DNA of 64,000 nt, taken from contig NZ_JAFYHP010000027.1 in the NCBI RefSeq assembly GCF_017539065.1, positions 34,121 to 98,120 on the forward strand, in the 5' to 3' direction. A program made the position numbers and the translations under genes. This DNA is from Methanobrevibacter sp. (GTDB taxonomy: Archaea; Methanobacteriota; Methanobacteria; Methanobacteriales; Methanobacteriaceae). The stretch's first letter is position 1; every line of letters begins with the position of its first letter. Under the pieces are notes generated by a model that saw only the letters and a list, made by a program, of their open reading frames with translations, was not told the DNA's origin and did no database searches. Positions 54,729 through 64,000 of this stretch are shown one piece after another.

Positions 54729-56396
54729 ATGACATCAGTAATAGGAGATTTTGTAGAAAGAGTTGAATATGACTCTTATGAAGATTTTTTTGAAAATTTC
54801 AAACTTAAATTTGAAGACACATTCAATTTTGGATTTGATGTGGTTGATAAGTATGCGGAAATTGATCCTGATAAAATCGCTTTAATCTGGACAAATGACA
54901 ATGATGAAAAGCATACCTTCACATTTAAAGACATGAAAGAATATTCAAATAAAACAGCTAATTTACTTAAAAGATTAGGTATCAAAAAAGGCGATAAAGT
55001 AATGCTTACCCTAAAAAGCAGATATGAATGGTGGTTCTGTATGGTTGCATTACACAAGATTGGTGCAATAGCTATTCCTGCAACACACATGTTAAAACTT
55101 CATGATATTGACTTCAGATTAAAACAAGCTGAAGTAAAAGCAATTATTACCGTTAAAGAAGACACATTACTGCCTGATTATGAAGAAGCTGAAAAAGAAC
55201 TTGATTGGGATTTAGAGAAACTTGTGATTGAAACCGATAGAGACGGTTGGATTAACTTTAACAAGGCAATTGAGGAAGAAAGCCCAGTTTATGAAAGGCC
55301 AACCGGTGAAGATAACCCTATGGCAGATGAAATATTCCTAATCTACTTTACATCAGGAACCAGTGGACTTCCTAAAATGGTTGCACACAGACACACTTAT
55401 GCGTTAGGCCATATCCCAACTGCCAAATATTGGCAAAATGTCGTGGAGGATGGAGTCCACCATACTGCATCCGATACCGGTTGGGGAAAAGCCGTTTGGG
55501 GAAACATTTATGGCCAATGGATTGCCGGAACTGGAATATTTATCTACGATTATGAAAGATTTAACGGAATCAAATTACTTGAAAAAATCATAGAAAACAA
55601 AGTGGATACATTCTGCGCACCTCCAACAGTTTATAGATTCTTAATTAAGGAAAAAATTGAGGGATATGACTTTTCAAATCTAAAATATGTTGCAACTGCA
55701 GGAGAACCGTTACCTCCTGAAGTATCTGAAAGATTCTACGATTTATCCGGTTTAAGAATTAAAGAAGGATTTGGCCAAACTGAAACAACATTATCCATCG
55801 GAACATTCATATGGATTGACGCAAAAGTAGGTTCAATTGGTAAGCCTTCCCCACTTTACAAGTTAAAATTATTAGATGAAAATGATATTCCTGTGGAAAT
55901 TGGTGAAGAGGGAGAACTTTGTTTTGATGTGTCTGAATGCGTTCCACCAGGATTATTTAAAGAATATTATAAAGATCCCGAAAAACAAGCAGCACAATGG
56001 CATGATGGATATTACCATTGTGGAGATACTGCATGGGTTGACGAAGACGGATATGTCCATTTTGTTGGAAGAAATGACGACATCATTAAATCTTCCGGTT
56101 ATCGTATTGGACCTTATGAAGTAGAAAGTGCAGTATTGTCTCACGAAGCAGTGGCTCACTGCGCAATTACCGCTTATCCTGATGAAGTTAGAGGTCAAAT
56201 CGTAAAAGCAAGCATAGTTTTACAACCTGACTATGAACCATCAGATTCTTTAACTAAAGACATTCAAAATCATGTTAAAAGAGTTACAGCTCCTTATAAA
56301 TACCCAAGAATGGTTGAATATGTAGATGAACTTCCGGAAACCATCAGCGGTAAAATAAGAAGAGTTGAAATTAGAGAAAAAGATAATAAAAATTAA
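54729..56396 (+). CDS. AMP-forming acyl-CoA synthetase
   Basis: The 555-residue adenylate-forming enzyme has the P-loop YFTSGTSGLPKMVAHRH (about 210-226), the A5-type GFGQTETT, and the hinge/C-terminal GRNDDIIKSSGYRIGP and catalytic Lys in SGKIRR. It is closest to medium-chain or acetyl-CoA synthetase-type enzymes. It makes an acyl-CoA from acid, ATP and CoA. The Vor genes begin 12 nt downstream, so the substrate is likely a branched-chain or aryl acid whose CoA ester Vor reductively carboxylates. Confidence 0.9.
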   Translation: MTSVIGDFVERVEYDSYEDFFENFKLKFEDTFNFGFDVVDKYAEIDPDKIALIWTNDNDEKHTFTFKDMKEYSNKTANLLKRLGIKKGDKVMLTLKSRYEWWFCMVALHKIGAIAIPATHMLKLHDIDFRLKQAEVKAIITVKEDTLLPDYEEAEKELDWDLEKLVIETDRDGWINFNKAIEEESPVYERPTGEDNPMADEIFLIYFTSGTSGLPKMVAHRHTYALGHIPTAKYWQNVVEDGVHHTASDTGWGKAVWGNIYGQWIAGTGIFIYDYERFNGIKLLEKIIENKVDTFCAPPTVYRFLIKEKIEGYDFSNLKYVATAGEPLPPEVSERFYDLSGLRIKEGFGQTETTLSIGTFIWIDAKVGSIGKPSPLYKLKLLDENDIPVEIGEEGELCFDVSECVPPGLFKEYYKDPEKQAAQWHDGYYHCGDTAWVDEDGYVHFVGRNDDIIKSSGYRIGPYEVESAVLSHEAVAHCAITAYPDEVRGQIVKASIVLQPDYEPSDSLTKDIQNHVKRVTAPYKYPRMVEYVDELPETISGKIRRVEIREKDNKN

Positions 56397-56408
56397 TTAG
56401 ATGATATA

Positions 56409-56693
56409 ATGACAGAAGAAATATCTTATCCAGTTATAAATAAGGAAATTTGCAAAGGATGTCAAAGATGCATTGTCGGATGTCCTCAAAATGCAATTGT
56501 TCTTAGTGATGAAATGAATAACGCTGGTTACCAATTTGCTATTTACAGTGGTAATGGCTGTACTGGATGTAAAGATTGTTACTTTACATGTCCTGAACCG
56601 TTAGCACTAGAAGTACATCAATTAAAAAATATTAAAAATGATAACGTTGCAAAAATGATTAAGGCAAAAGTAGCTAGTCAAGGGGGAAAATAA
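56409..56693 (+). CDS. vorC: 2-oxoacid:ferredoxin oxidoreductase, ferredoxin-like subunit
   Basis: A 94-residue ferredoxin-like subunit with CKGCQRCIVGCPQNAI and CTGCKDCYFTCPEPLA, two [4Fe-4S] clusters. It passes electrons between ferredoxin and the thiamine-bearing subunit. The next gene starts at the adjacent base. Confidence 0.85.
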   Translation: MTEEISYPVINKEICKGCQRCIVGCPQNAIVLSDEMNNAGYQFAIYSGNGCTGCKDCYFTCPEPLALEVHQLKNIKNDNVAKMIKAKVASQGGK

Positions 56694-57809
56694 ATGAGTA
56701 ATCAAATGGTAAAAGGAAATACTGCAGTTGTCATTGGTGCAATGTATGCGGGCTGTGATTGTTTCTTTGGATACCCAATTACTCCTGCAAGTGAAATTTT
56801 ACACGAAGCATCAAAATACTTCCCAATGGTTGGAAGAAACTTTGTTCAAGCTGAAAGTGAAGAAGCATCAATTAATATGGTTTATGGTGCATCAGGTACC
56901 GGGCACAGAGTAATGACCTCATCATCCGGACCTGGAATCAGTTTAATGCAAGAAGGATTTACCTTCCTCGCTGGTGCAGAATTGCCTGCAGTTATCGTTG
57001 ACATTATGAGAGCCGGCCCAGGACTTGGAAATATCGGACCTGAACAAGGAGATTACAATCAAGTCGTTAAAGGAGGAGGGCATGGAAACTATAAAAATAT
57101 AGTTTTAGCTCCAAACAGCGTTCAGGAAATGTGTGATTTAACAATGAAAGCATTTGAACTTGCAGACAAATGGAGAAATCCAGTTGTAGTTTTAGCCGAT
57201 GGTACCTTAGGCCAAATGGCAGAACCATTAGTATTCCCTGAAAAAGCTATTGAACCAAAAAATGATAAGGATTGGGCAGTGAAAGGAAATAAGGAAACTA
57301 TGGAAAACCTCATTACTTCAATTTTTAATGATTTTAATGATTTGGAAGATTTCAACTTCAAACTTCAGGAAAAATATGCAAAAATCGATGCTGAAGAAGT
57401 AATTTATGAAGAATACCAAGTTGAAGATGCAGAAATTGTTTTGGTATCATTCGGAATCAGCAGCCGTATCGCAAGGTCTGCAGTTGACAAAAGCCGAGAA
57501 AACGGATTGAAAGTTGGATTATTAAGACCAATTACATTAAATCCTTTCCCAGTTGATAGGATAAAAGAATTATCCGACAAGGGAGTTAGTTTCATATCAG
57601 TTGAAATGAGTAACGGCCAATTATTAGCAGATGTCCAGTTTGCGGCACTTAGAAAAGAAGATACACACCTTGTCAATAGGATGGGTGGAAATTTAATTGA
57701 ATTGAAACAAATTCTTGCAAAAATTTATGAAATAGCCGGCTTTGAAGGTGAAGATATAGATTTATCAAAAAGAAGTGAGGAGAAAGCTAGTCCTAATATT
57801 ATAGACTGA
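56694..57809 (+). CDS. vorB: 2-oxoacid:ferredoxin oxidoreductase, alpha subunit
   Basis: A 371-residue subunit with the pyrimidine-binding domain: [40 protein letters not shown], and domain [42 protein letters not shown]. It pairs with the thiamine-binding subunit downstream. I use the three-gene Vor naming of Methanothermobacter because the beta and gamma parts are fused here; a 2-oxoglutarate enzyme is less likely. Confidence 0.85.
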   Translation: MSNQMVKGNTAVVIGAMYAGCDCFFGYPITPASEILHEASKYFPMVGRNFVQAESEEASINMVYGASGTGHRVMTSSSGPGISLMQEGFTFLAGAELPAVIVDIMRAGPGLGNIGPEQGDYNQVVKGGGHGNYKNIVLAPNSVQEMCDLTMKAFELADKWRNPVVVLADGTLGQMAEPLVFPEKAIEPKNDKDWAVKGNKETMENLITSIFNDFNDLEDFNFKLQEKYAKIDAEEVIYEEYQVEDAEIVLVSFGISSRIARSAVDKSRENGLKVGLLRPITLNPFPVDRIKELSDKGVSFISVEMSNGQLLADVQFAALRKEDTHLVNRMGGNLIELKQILAKIYEIAGFEGEDIDLSKRSEEKASPNIID

Positions 57810-57821
57810 GGATGTGGAAAA

Positions 57822-59267
57822 ATGAGTGAACAAGAATTTAATGATAAAGATTATGAATTACAAGTACGTAGAAATCCACAATCCCTTTTAGAAGAGTATC
57901 CGAGAAAAGGAACTAATATTCAATCTACTCACTACTGTGCTGGTTGTGGACATGGAATTTTACATAAACTAATTGCTGAGTGTATGGATGAGCTTGGAAT
58001 CCAAGAACGTTGTGTTATGATTTCCCCAGTCGGATGTTCCGTATATGCATATTTCTACTTTAACTGTGGAAACTTCCAAACTGCACACGGAAGAGCACCA
58101 GCAGTAGCTACTGGTATTTCAAGAGCTGAAGATAATGCAATTGTAATGAGTTATCAAGGAGACGGAGATTTAGCATCCATCGGTTTGAATGAGACCTTGC
58201 AAGCTGCAAACCGTGGAGAAAAAATTGCTGTGTTTTTCGTGAACAATACCGTTTATGGAATGACCGGAGGACAAATGGCTCCAACTACATTAATTGGTGA
58301 AAAGACAGTCACCTGTCAAACCGGAAGAGATCCTAATTACGCCGGACACCCTACACATATGTGTGAGTTAATTAATACTTTAAAGGCTCCGGTATTCATT
58401 GAAAGGGTATCTCTTGCAAACCCATTAAAAATCAGACTTGCAAAATATGCAATTAAACAAGCATTAACCGTTCAGAAAGAAGGAAAAGGATACTCCTTTG
58501 TAGAGGTATTATCACCTTGTCCTACTAACTTAAAACAAGATGTTGTCAGTGCTCAGAAATTTATTGAAGAACAAATGGAAAAAGAATTCCCAGTCAAAAA
58601 CTTCAGAAATAATCTGTACAACAAAGAACCTGTTGAAAGGCCCGCCAGTGACTTTTCAACTGAATCATTAGATAAAATATTTAATGTCAATAGAAATGAT
58701 GATTCAGGTTATGTTGATGAAGACATCGAACCATTAAGCATTAAAGTTTCCGGATTTGGAGGCCAAGGAGTTTTAAGTGCAGGCCTTACAATAGCTCAAG
58801 CAGCCTGTGCTGAAGGAAAACATGTTTCATGGTATCCGAGCTATGGACCTGAACAAAGGGGAGGAAAATCCAATTGTTCAGTTGTAATATCCAATGAAAC
58901 CATTGGAACCCCTGTAGTAGATGATATTGACATTCTTATTGCTTTAAATAAACCTTCCCTTGCACAATTCTCACAAGACTTAAAAGAAGGTGGAGTTATA
59001 CTTTATGATGCGCATATCGGTGAATTTGAAACTGATAGAGACATTAAAGTTATTGCAATGCCTTGTGTTGATATTGCAGAAGAACACGGAAATGCAAGAA
59101 CTGCAAACACAGCACTTTTAGGTGCATTAACTGAATTAAGTGATGTTTTAAAAGCTGAATCTTATGAAAATGCAATTCGTGAAATGTTTGCATCCAAACC
59201 AAAAGTCATTGATGTAAATATTGATGTTTTAAAAGCAGGCGCAGAATGGATTAAAAACAATTCATAG
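57822..59267 (+). CDS. vorA: 2-oxoacid:ferredoxin oxidoreductase, fused beta-gamma subunit
   Basis: The 481-residue protein joins two subunits. Residues about 1-290 bind thiamine diphosphate ([16 protein letters not shown] at 113-116; NN at 141-142; MTGGQMAPT). Residues about 305-481 are the gamma-type domain ([40 protein letters not shown]). The fused layout is typical of the 2-oxoisovalerate enzyme in Methanobacteriales. The reaction is reversible: 2-oxoacid + CoA + oxidised ferredoxin to acyl-CoA + CO2 + reduced ferredoxin. Here it probably makes branched 2-oxoacids for Val, Leu or Ile, using Eha-reduced ferredoxin. Confidence 0.88.
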   Translation: MSEQEFNDKDYELQVRRNPQSLLEEYPRKGTNIQSTHYCAGCGHGILHKLIAECMDELGIQERCVMISPVGCSVYAYFYFNCGNFQTAHGRAPAVATGISRAEDNAIVMSYQGDGDLASIGLNETLQAANRGEKIAVFFVNNTVYGMTGGQMAPTTLIGEKTVTCQTGRDPNYAGHPTHMCELINTLKAPVFIERVSLANPLKIRLAKYAIKQALTVQKEGKGYSFVEVLSPCPTNLKQDVVSAQKFIEEQMEKEFPVKNFRNNLYNKEPVERPASDFSTESLDKIFNVNRNDDSGYVDEDIEPLSIKVSGFGGQGVLSAGLTIAQAACAEGKHVSWYPSYGPEQRGGKSNCSVVISNETIGTPVVDDIDILIALNKPSLAQFSQDLKEGGVILYDAHIGEFETDRDIKVIAMPCVDIAEEHGNARTANTALLGALTELSDVLKAESYENAIREMFASKPKVIDVNIDVLKAGAEWIKNNS

Positions 59268-59276
59268 TGTGATTTG

Positions 59277-60587
59277 ATGACATATAAAGAAAATAGTGAA
59301 AAATATATAGAAAACTACGATTTAAGTATAGGAGATACCATTAAAGTACATAAAGAAGATATCTCTTATACAGGTATTTTACTTGATCGTCCTGAAGATG
59401 CTGAGGATGGATATTTGGTTTTAAAATTATCCAGTGGTTATAATATCGGAGTAGCTATTGAGAATACTACTGCTGAGCTTATCGAAAAAGGAGACAAACC
59501 AAGAATAGGTTATGATGAAACTGAAATACCACATGACCCATCTAAACAGAATATATCCATTGTGTCAACTGGAGGTACTGTATCTTCCGTAATTGATTAC
59601 AGAACTGGCGCAGTGCATCCTAAATTTACCGCATCAGATCTTGTTAAGGCCAATCCCGAATTATTAGATTATGCCAACTACAATGTTAAAGCATTATATA
59701 ATATTTTGAGTGAAGATATGAAACCCGAATACTGGGTTAAAGCTGCAGAAGAAGTTGCCAATGATATTTCAAATGGTGCTGATGGTGTTGTAATAGCCCA
59801 TGGTACTGATACAATGCATTACACCTCATCTGCATTAAGTTTCATGTTAAAAACACCAGTTCCAATCATTATTACTGGAGCTCAAAGGAGTTCAGACAGG
59901 CCTTCAAGTGATGCCAACATTAATCTAATCGATTCTGTTATTGCCGCAAAGTCAGACATTGCGGAAGTGTGCGTTTGTATGCATGGAAGTTTAAATGACG
60001 AATATACTTACTTGCACAAAGGTACAAAGGTTAGAAAAATGCATACTTCAAGAAGAGATACTTTTAGAAGCATCAATGCTCAGCCAATAGCTAAAATCCA
60101 GAATAAAACAATTGACATTAATCCCGAATATGATTATGTCAAACGTGGAGATAACGAGTTAGAATTAAATAATGCGGTGGAAGAAAAAGTAGGATTTATT
60201 AAAAGTTTCCCTGGCATTTCAAAAGACTTTGTTGAATATCATATTGATAAAGGATATAAAGGCCTTGTTATTGAAGGAACAGGGCTTGGACATGTCCCTA
60301 ATGACTTAATTGACTCATTTAAAAGAGCGCAAGACGAGAATATTCCAGTAGTTATGACTTCACAGTGCCTTTATGGAAGAGTCAACATGAACGTTTACTC
60401 TACAGGACGCAATATTCTTGATGCCGGAGTAATATCCGGATTAGACATGACTCCTGAGACAACATATGTTAAGTTATGTTGGGCATTGGGTCAAAGTGAT
60501 GACTACAATGAAGTAAAAGAGATTATGCAAACCAATATTGCAGGCGAATTTGGTGAAAAATCCTCAATTAAGGACTTTTTAAATTAG
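59277..60587 (+). CDS. gatD: Glutamyl-tRNA(Gln) amidotransferase subunit D
   Basis: A 436-residue subunit. A short N-terminal beta domain (about 1-75) precedes an L-asparaginase-like domain with [20 protein letters not shown] (nucleophile Thr), [16 protein letters not shown] and [20 protein letters not shown]. It releases ammonia from glutamine for GatE. Start at ATG 59277 with GTGAT upstream; a TTG at 59274 is in frame. GatDE is archaea-specific. Confidence 0.96.
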   Translation: MTYKENSEKYIENYDLSIGDTIKVHKEDISYTGILLDRPEDAEDGYLVLKLSSGYNIGVAIENTTAELIEKGDKPRIGYDETEIPHDPSKQNISIVSTGGTVSSVIDYRTGAVHPKFTASDLVKANPELLDYANYNVKALYNILSEDMKPEYWVKAAEEVANDISNGADGVVIAHGTDTMHYTSSALSFMLKTPVPIIITGAQRSSDRPSSDANINLIDSVIAAKSDIAEVCVCMHGSLNDEYTYLHKGTKVRKMHTSRRDTFRSINAQPIAKIQNKTIDINPEYDYVKRGDNELELNNAVEEKVGFIKSFPGISKDFVEYHIDKGYKGLVIEGTGLGHVPNDLIDSFKRAQDENIPVVMTSQCLYGRVNMNVYSTGRNILDAGVISGLDMTPETTYVKLCWALGQSDDYNEVKEIMQTNIAGEFGEKSSIKDFLN

Positions 60588-60597
60588 GTGGTTAGAT

Positions 60598-62463
60598 ATG
60601 GATTACGAAAAATTAGGATTAAAAATGGGACTTGAAATTCACCAGCAATTGAACAGTGAGCATAAGCTATTCTGTCCTTGTAAAACAGAACTCGTTGACG
60701 ATGATTTTGATGAACTCATTCAAAGAAAGTTAAGGCCTACACAATCCGAGCTTGGTGAAATCGACAGGGCTGCTTTGCAGGAATCCTTAAGGGGCCTCAA
60801 TTTCAAATATGAAAACTTTGAAAAACATACCTGCCTTGTTGAAAACGATGACGAACCTCCTCACAGCTTAAATGAGGAAGCTCTTGACATATGCATCACC
60901 ATTGCATGTTTGATGAATATGCATATTGTTGATGAATTCCATACAATGCGTAAACAGGTCATTGACGGAAGTAACACAGGAGGATTCCAACGAACAGGTA
61001 TGGTTGCAACCGACGGTTACCTTGAAACCCCTTACGGCAAAGTGGTAATCGAAAGTCTCGGACTTGAAGAAGACGCCGCAAGAAGAGTTGAAACCAAAGA
61101 CGGATTTACCGAATTCAGATTGGACCGTTTGGGTATTCCTTTGGCTGAAATTACAACAGACCCTTCAATGCATCATCCCGATCAGGTAAGGGAAGTTGCA
61201 TACATGCTCGGTCAGATTCTAAGAAGCACAAATGTCAAAAGGGGTCTTGGAACAATCAGACAGGACCTGAACATTTCCATCGCTGAAGGTGCACGTGTCG
61301 AAATCAAGGGTGTGCAGGACTTGGATTTGATGGGTGAAATCGTAAACCGTGAAGTTGAAAGGCAATTAGTTTTGATTGACATCAAAAAGGAACTTCAAAG
61401 CAGAAACGCCGAAGTATTGGATGAAATCCATACTTTAGATGAATTGTTTGAAGATACTGAATCCAAAATCTTAAAGTCTGCCGAAACCATCAAAGCGGTT
61501 GTTCTTAAAGGTTATGACGGTTTGATTGGCCGTGAAGTTCAGCCTGGAAGAAGGTTCGGTACTGAGATTGCAAGTTATGCCAAAAAACGTGGCGTATCAG
61601 GCATTTTCCACTCTGATGAATTGCCTGCTTATGGAATTACCCAGGAAGAGGTTGACAGGGTAAATGACTTCCTGAACATTGGCGAGGAAGATGCGTTCAT
61701 CATTGTGGCTCACGATGAGGACATTGCGGTATCCGCTTTAGAAGAGGTCAAAAGAAGGGCTGAACTAGGTCTTGACGGTGTTGTTGAAGAGACTCGTAAG
61801 GCGCTTGATGATGGAAATACCGAATATATGAGGCCACTTCCTACTGCAAACAGGATGTATCTTGAAACCGATATTCCATTATTCAAAATCACACCTGACA
61901 GAATTGAACCGATTGCCAATGATTTGCCTGAACTGCCTGACGTGAAACAGGCCAGAATAATTGAAGAATATAAATTGAGTGAAGATTTGGCAACACAACT
62001 TGTCAAAAGGCAAGAAGCCGACATGTTTGAAGACATTTTGGCAAGTGTTGATGTGGATGCAACTCCTGTCGCTTCACTACTTGCATACGATTTGCGTGAA
62101 ATCAAAAGGGAAGGCTATGACACCAACGTGTTGACACTTGATCACTTCAAAGGAATATTCACATTACTGGCTGACGGCAAAATCGCAAAAGACAGCGTGC
62201 GCAAATTGGCGGTTGAAACAATCAAAACACCTGATGCTGACATAGCTGAAATTGCAGAGAAAAGCAATCTGACCATGATGAGCGAAGAGGATGTCCATAA
62301 CATCATCTCAGACATCGTGGCTCAAAATGAAGGCATGGTTAAAGAACGCCAAATGGGAGCCATGGGTCCTTTAATGGGAATGTGCATGAAGCAGCTTAAA
62401 GGAAAAGCCGATGGTGGACTTGTCAACAAAATTGTTCGCGAAGAAATTCAAAAATTAATTTAA
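60598..62463 (+). CDS. gatE: Glutamyl-tRNA(Gln) amidotransferase subunit E
   Basis: A 621-residue subunit, GatB-like kinase/transamidase with archaeal insertion. Motifs: [51 protein letters not shown] and [20 protein letters not shown]. The C-terminal YqeY-like tail (about 480-621) binds tRNA. With GatD it converts Glu-tRNA(Gln) to Gln-tRNA(Gln), needed because archaea lack GlnRS. RBS GGTGG 10 nt after gatD. A terminator follows. Confidence 0.97.
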   Translation: MDYEKLGLKMGLEIHQQLNSEHKLFCPCKTELVDDDFDELIQRKLRPTQSELGEIDRAALQESLRGLNFKYENFEKHTCLVENDDEPPHSLNEEALDICITIACLMNMHIVDEFHTMRKQVIDGSNTGGFQRTGMVATDGYLETPYGKVVIESLGLEEDAARRVETKDGFTEFRLDRLGIPLAEITTDPSMHHPDQVREVAYMLGQILRSTNVKRGLGTIRQDLNISIAEGARVEIKGVQDLDLMGEIVNREVERQLVLIDIKKELQSRNAEVLDEIHTLDELFEDTESKILKSAETIKAVVLKGYDGLIGREVQPGRRFGTEIASYAKKRGVSGIFHSDELPAYGITQEEVDRVNDFLNIGEEDAFIIVAHDEDIAVSALEEVKRRAELGLDGVVEETRKALDDGNTEYMRPLPTANRMYLETDIPLFKITPDRIEPIANDLPELPDVKQARIIEEYKLSEDLATQLVKRQEADMFEDILASVDVDATPVASLLAYDLREIKREGYDTNVLTLDHFKGIFTLLADGKIAKDSVRKLAVETIKTPDADIAEIAEKSNLTMMSEEDVHNIISDIVAQNEGMVKERQMGAMGPLMGMCMKQLKGKADGGLVNKIVREEIQKLI

Positions 62464-62499
62464 GGAAGCTCATTTGAGTTTCCAAAATACTCTTTTTTT
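62464..62499 (+). terminator. Hairpin terminator of gatDE
   Basis: GGAAgCTC-ATTT-GAGtTTCC (62464-62483, one G-T pair) begins right after the gatE stop, and a seven-T run follows at 62493-62499. Confidence 0.65.
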
Positions 62500-62503
62500 A
62501 AAT

Positions 62504-62586
62504 TTTAGGTAAACCTAAAAAATAGAAACCCTTATATATTATAATGCTCAAGTAATTTATAGAGCTAAAATTTAGGTAAACCTAAA
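62504..62586 (+). promoter_or_regulatory. Promoter bracketed by two DtxR/IdeR-like operators
   Basis: Two copies of TTTAGGTAAACCTAAA (62504-62519 and 62571-62586; arms TTTAGGT / ACCTAAA, 2-nt centre) lie 67 bp apart centre to centre. Between them are BRE-like GAAACC and the TATA box TTATATAT (62532-62539). Initiation would fall near 62560, so one operator sits at about -50 and the other at about +18. TTAGG...CCTAA half-sites are the known signature of metal-dependent DtxR/IdeR/MntR repressors. Dual placement suits tight metal-dependent repression of the transcript at 62560-62765. Confidence 0.75.
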
Positions 62587-62765
62587 GGCTCTACATTATT
62601 AGTCACCTAATAATACTCTCCAAAAAATGTGTTAAATTAGATTTTTCACAATTTTTCTAGTTTGATACAAGTCGTTAGGAAAATAGAAAATCTGCCAATA
62701 TATAATTTTCCTTAAAAAAAGGCGGTGTTTAAATCACACCTTAAACACCTAATCTCTCTTTTTTA
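62560..62765 (+). ncRNA. Candidate metal-regulated small RNA
   Basis: The transcript of the promoter above has no credible ORF. It contains (i) a 5' hairpin TAGAGC...GCTCTA (62560-62593) that encloses the second operator as an inner stem TTTAGG/CCTAAA; (ii) a perfect 8-bp hairpin ATTATTAG-TCAC-CTAATAAT (62595-62614); and (iii) a perfect 9-bp hairpin GGTGTTTAA / TTAAACACC with loop ATCACACC (62724-62749), then CTCTC and a six-T run ending near 62764, a terminator. The loops TCAC(C) and ATCACACC and the single-stranded CTCTCC at 62617-62622 are complementary to GGTGA-type and GGAGAG-type ribosome binding sites. Together this looks like a trans-acting RNA that masks RBSs. All inferred from sequence. 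Confidence 0.55.
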
Positions 62766-62973
62766 ATTATTTTTTAACATTAACAATGACAAAACTTCAC
62801 TTTTTGATTGCCAAGTATAGGAACTCGAAGCATCACATCTGCCTGATTTTGAAATATGATTAAAATGAAATGTCCATTAAGAAAAATAATTTTAAATTAA
62901 GAATAGTGCCTAATTGTTGGAGCTGTTTTCAATTAAACGTGCACTTATTTCGGTTGTGAAAAATAGAAAAAAT
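62766..62973. other. Gap without a recognised feature
   Basis: About 200 bp of AT-rich sequence between the small-RNA terminator and the adhesin terminator. No ORF with RBS, repeat or hairpin of note was seen. Confidence 0.5.
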
Positions 62974-62997
62974 AGTAGATGAAAAAAATCATCTACT
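62974..62997 (-). terminator. Stop-overlapping hairpin terminator of the adhesin
   Basis: AGTAGATGA / TCATCTACT with a 6-nt loop; the TAG stop (62993-62995) is inside the stem and T-runs follow on the minus strand. Confidence 0.65.
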
Positions 62998-64000
62998 TCA
63001 TTTTAATTTTAACTTTTTTGACAGCTTTAGTATAATACTTGTTTCCATAGAACTTGACTGTGGCTTGGTATTTGCCTTTTTTGTTTCTTTGTACTTTAAA
63101 GGTTGCTTTTCCTTTTTTGTTTGTTTTTGCTATGTTTTTCTTGTATTTCTTTTTGGATTCTGCTGTTTTCTTTTTGGCGTTTTTCTTTATTTTTTTGACA
63201 ATGAGTCTTACTTTTGCCTTTTTGATTGGTTTTCCCTTGTTGTCCTTTAGTGTTATTTTGAACTTTTTGGTTTTTACTTTTGCTTTGTAGGTTTTCTTTT
63301 TGGCAATTATTTTTGGTTTGGCCTTTTTGACAGTCACTTTGACATCAGCAAATGATTTGACGTAATTGGCGTTTCCTTCAAATGTAACTTTTGCAGTATA
63401 GGTTTTAGGAACCAAATTGGCTACATTAATTTTAATCTGACCGTTCTTATCTGTAGTGTAGGTTTTGGTGCCTTTCAATTTCACGGTCACTTTAACACCA
63501 CTTAATGCCTTGCCTTTGCTATCCTTCAATGTAATTACCAGGTTTTTGTTGACTTTGTAAGTTGTAGTTACTTTAGGTGCAGTTAATTTAATGGTACCTT
63601 TTTTAACCTTAACAGTGACAGCATCATTGTAAGCGGCAGTATAATTCTCATTACCCTCATAAGTCACATTAATACCATAACCTGCCTCATTAGTGGCCAA
63701 CTCAAACTCAACAGAATTAAGCTCGCCAGCAACAAGACTAACAGGAACAGACTTACCACCAACACTTACAACATAAACCCCACTAACACTAGCAACAACA
63801 TTAACAACAACCTTATCAGGATAAGTAACATCAGAGCCAGACACATTAATAACAGGAACTCCCTTAGACACCTTAACACTAACAGTATCATTATAAGCAC
63901 CAGTGTAATTCTCTTTACACTCATAAGTCACATTAATACCATAAGCAACATCACTAGCGGCCAACTCAAACTCAACAGACTTAAGCTCGCCAGCAACAAG
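62993..64000 (-). CDS. Adhesin-like protein with Ig-type repeats (N-terminus outside window)
   Basis: The frame is open through base 64000, so only the last 335 residues are seen. About one and a third 88-residue Ig-like repeats are visible (YGINVTYEGNENYTAAYNDA, VPVSLVAGELNSVEFELA); the same DNA segment recurs 264 bp apart near 63720 and 63984. A different Ig-like repeat with GVKVTVKLKGTKTYTTDKNG follows, and a strongly Lys-rich C-terminal domain (KIIAKKKTYKAKVKTKKFKI, KKIKKNAKKKTAESKKKYKK) ends the protein, as in the protease-adhesin at 16693. It is a secreted wall-associated protein of unknown ligand. Confidence 0.85.
   Translation of the reverse strand, partial: LVAGELKSVEFELAASDVAYGINVTYECKENYTGAYNDTVSVKVSKGVPVINVSGSDVTYPDKVVVNVVASVSGVYVVSVGGKSVPVSLVAGELNSVEFELATNEAGYGINVTYEGNENYTAAYNDAVTVKVKKGTIKLTAPKVTTTYKVNKNLVITLKDSKGKALSGVKVTVKLKGTKTYTTDKNGQIKINVANLVPKTYTAKVTFEGNANYVKSFADVKVTVKKAKPKIIAKKKTYKAKVKTKKFKITLKDNKGKPIKKAKVRLIVKKIKKNAKKKTAESKKKYKKNIAKTNKKGKATFKVQRNKKGKYQATVKFYGNKYYTKAVKKVKIKMK

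Noticed and set aside
56409..59267. Assignment as 2-oxoglutarate (Kor) or indolepyruvate (Ior) oxidoreductase
   Set aside because: Kor is normally encoded as four separate subunits and Ior has a different two-subunit layout; the fused beta-gamma subunit favours Vor. The exact substrate stays open.
1..64000. tRNA, rRNA, CRISPR arrays, IS elements or prophage
   Set aside because: No tRNA-like TpsiC arm or cloverleaf, no spaced repeat array, and no transposase or phage gene was recognised on either strand.

Overview
The window reads as a chromosomal segment of a low-GC, gut- or rumen-type methanogen of the order Methanobacteriales, most likely Methanobrevibacter. The evidence is a complete Eha-type energy-converting [NiFe] hydrogenase locus, archaeal ribosomal protein L15e, the archaeal GatDE amidotransferase, a ferredoxin-dependent 2-oxoacid oxidoreductase, archaeal TATA/BRE promoters, GGTGA-type ribosome binding sites, and several secreted adhesin-like proteins with Ig-like repeats. 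The species is an inference; no rRNA or tRNA gene was seen.

Positions 1-24500 are accessory in character. A truncated DUF11 surface protein, a small secreted protein and an alpha/beta hydrolase come first. A non-ribosomal peptide synthetase locus follows: a 3.17-kilo-residue, three-module NRPS ending in a thioester reductase, followed by a MATE exporter with an RsbW-like ATPase domain fused to its C-terminus. Divergent from these is a bacterial-style partner-switching operon: STAS antagonist, RsbW-type kinase and membrane SpoIIE phosphatase. About 5 kb further on lie a TetR regulator and an Sfp-type phosphopantetheinyl transferase that would prime the NRPS. Between and beyond are a beta-helix adhesin carrying a papain-like protease, a secreted two-repeat protein, and a zinc-ribbon protein with a copy of the same ~55-nt repeat upstream and at its stop codon. 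Three promoters here share one 20-bp dyad exactly 9 nt upstream of the TATA box.

Positions 24500-37600 mix housekeeping and envelope genes: an exosome-associated RNA-binding protein and L15e, a GT4 glycosyltransferase, a bacterial-type LytTR/DUF3021/2TM operon, a phytol/dolichol kinase-like plus tocopherol-cyclase-like pair, uracil salvage (upp, uraA), a YhhQ transporter, a secreted C39-like cysteine peptidase and a sugar-nucleotide epimerase.

Positions 37600-51680 hold the Eha hydrogenase: ehaA to ehaQ in order, then a HAD-like EhaR, a formyltransferase (Ftr) paralogue, a PfkB kinase, another polyferredoxin and a CBS protein, all on the minus strand and mostly overlapping. Eha couples H2 oxidation to reduction of low-potential ferredoxin at the expense of ion motive force, feeding CO2 reduction and reductive biosynthesis.

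Positions 51790-62463 on the plus strand hold a GalE-like epimerase, a CPBP protease, an XRE-cupin regulator with an AMP-forming acyl-CoA synthetase and a Vor-type 2-oxoacid:ferredoxin oxidoreductase (probably using Eha-reduced ferredoxin for branched-chain acid assimilation), and gatDE. Between gatE and a truncated adhesin lies an apparently gene-free stretch. It contains a promoter bracketed by two DtxR/IdeR-like operators and a ~205-nt transcript candidate with three hairpins, two of which present RBS-complementary loops: a candidate metal-responsive small RNA.
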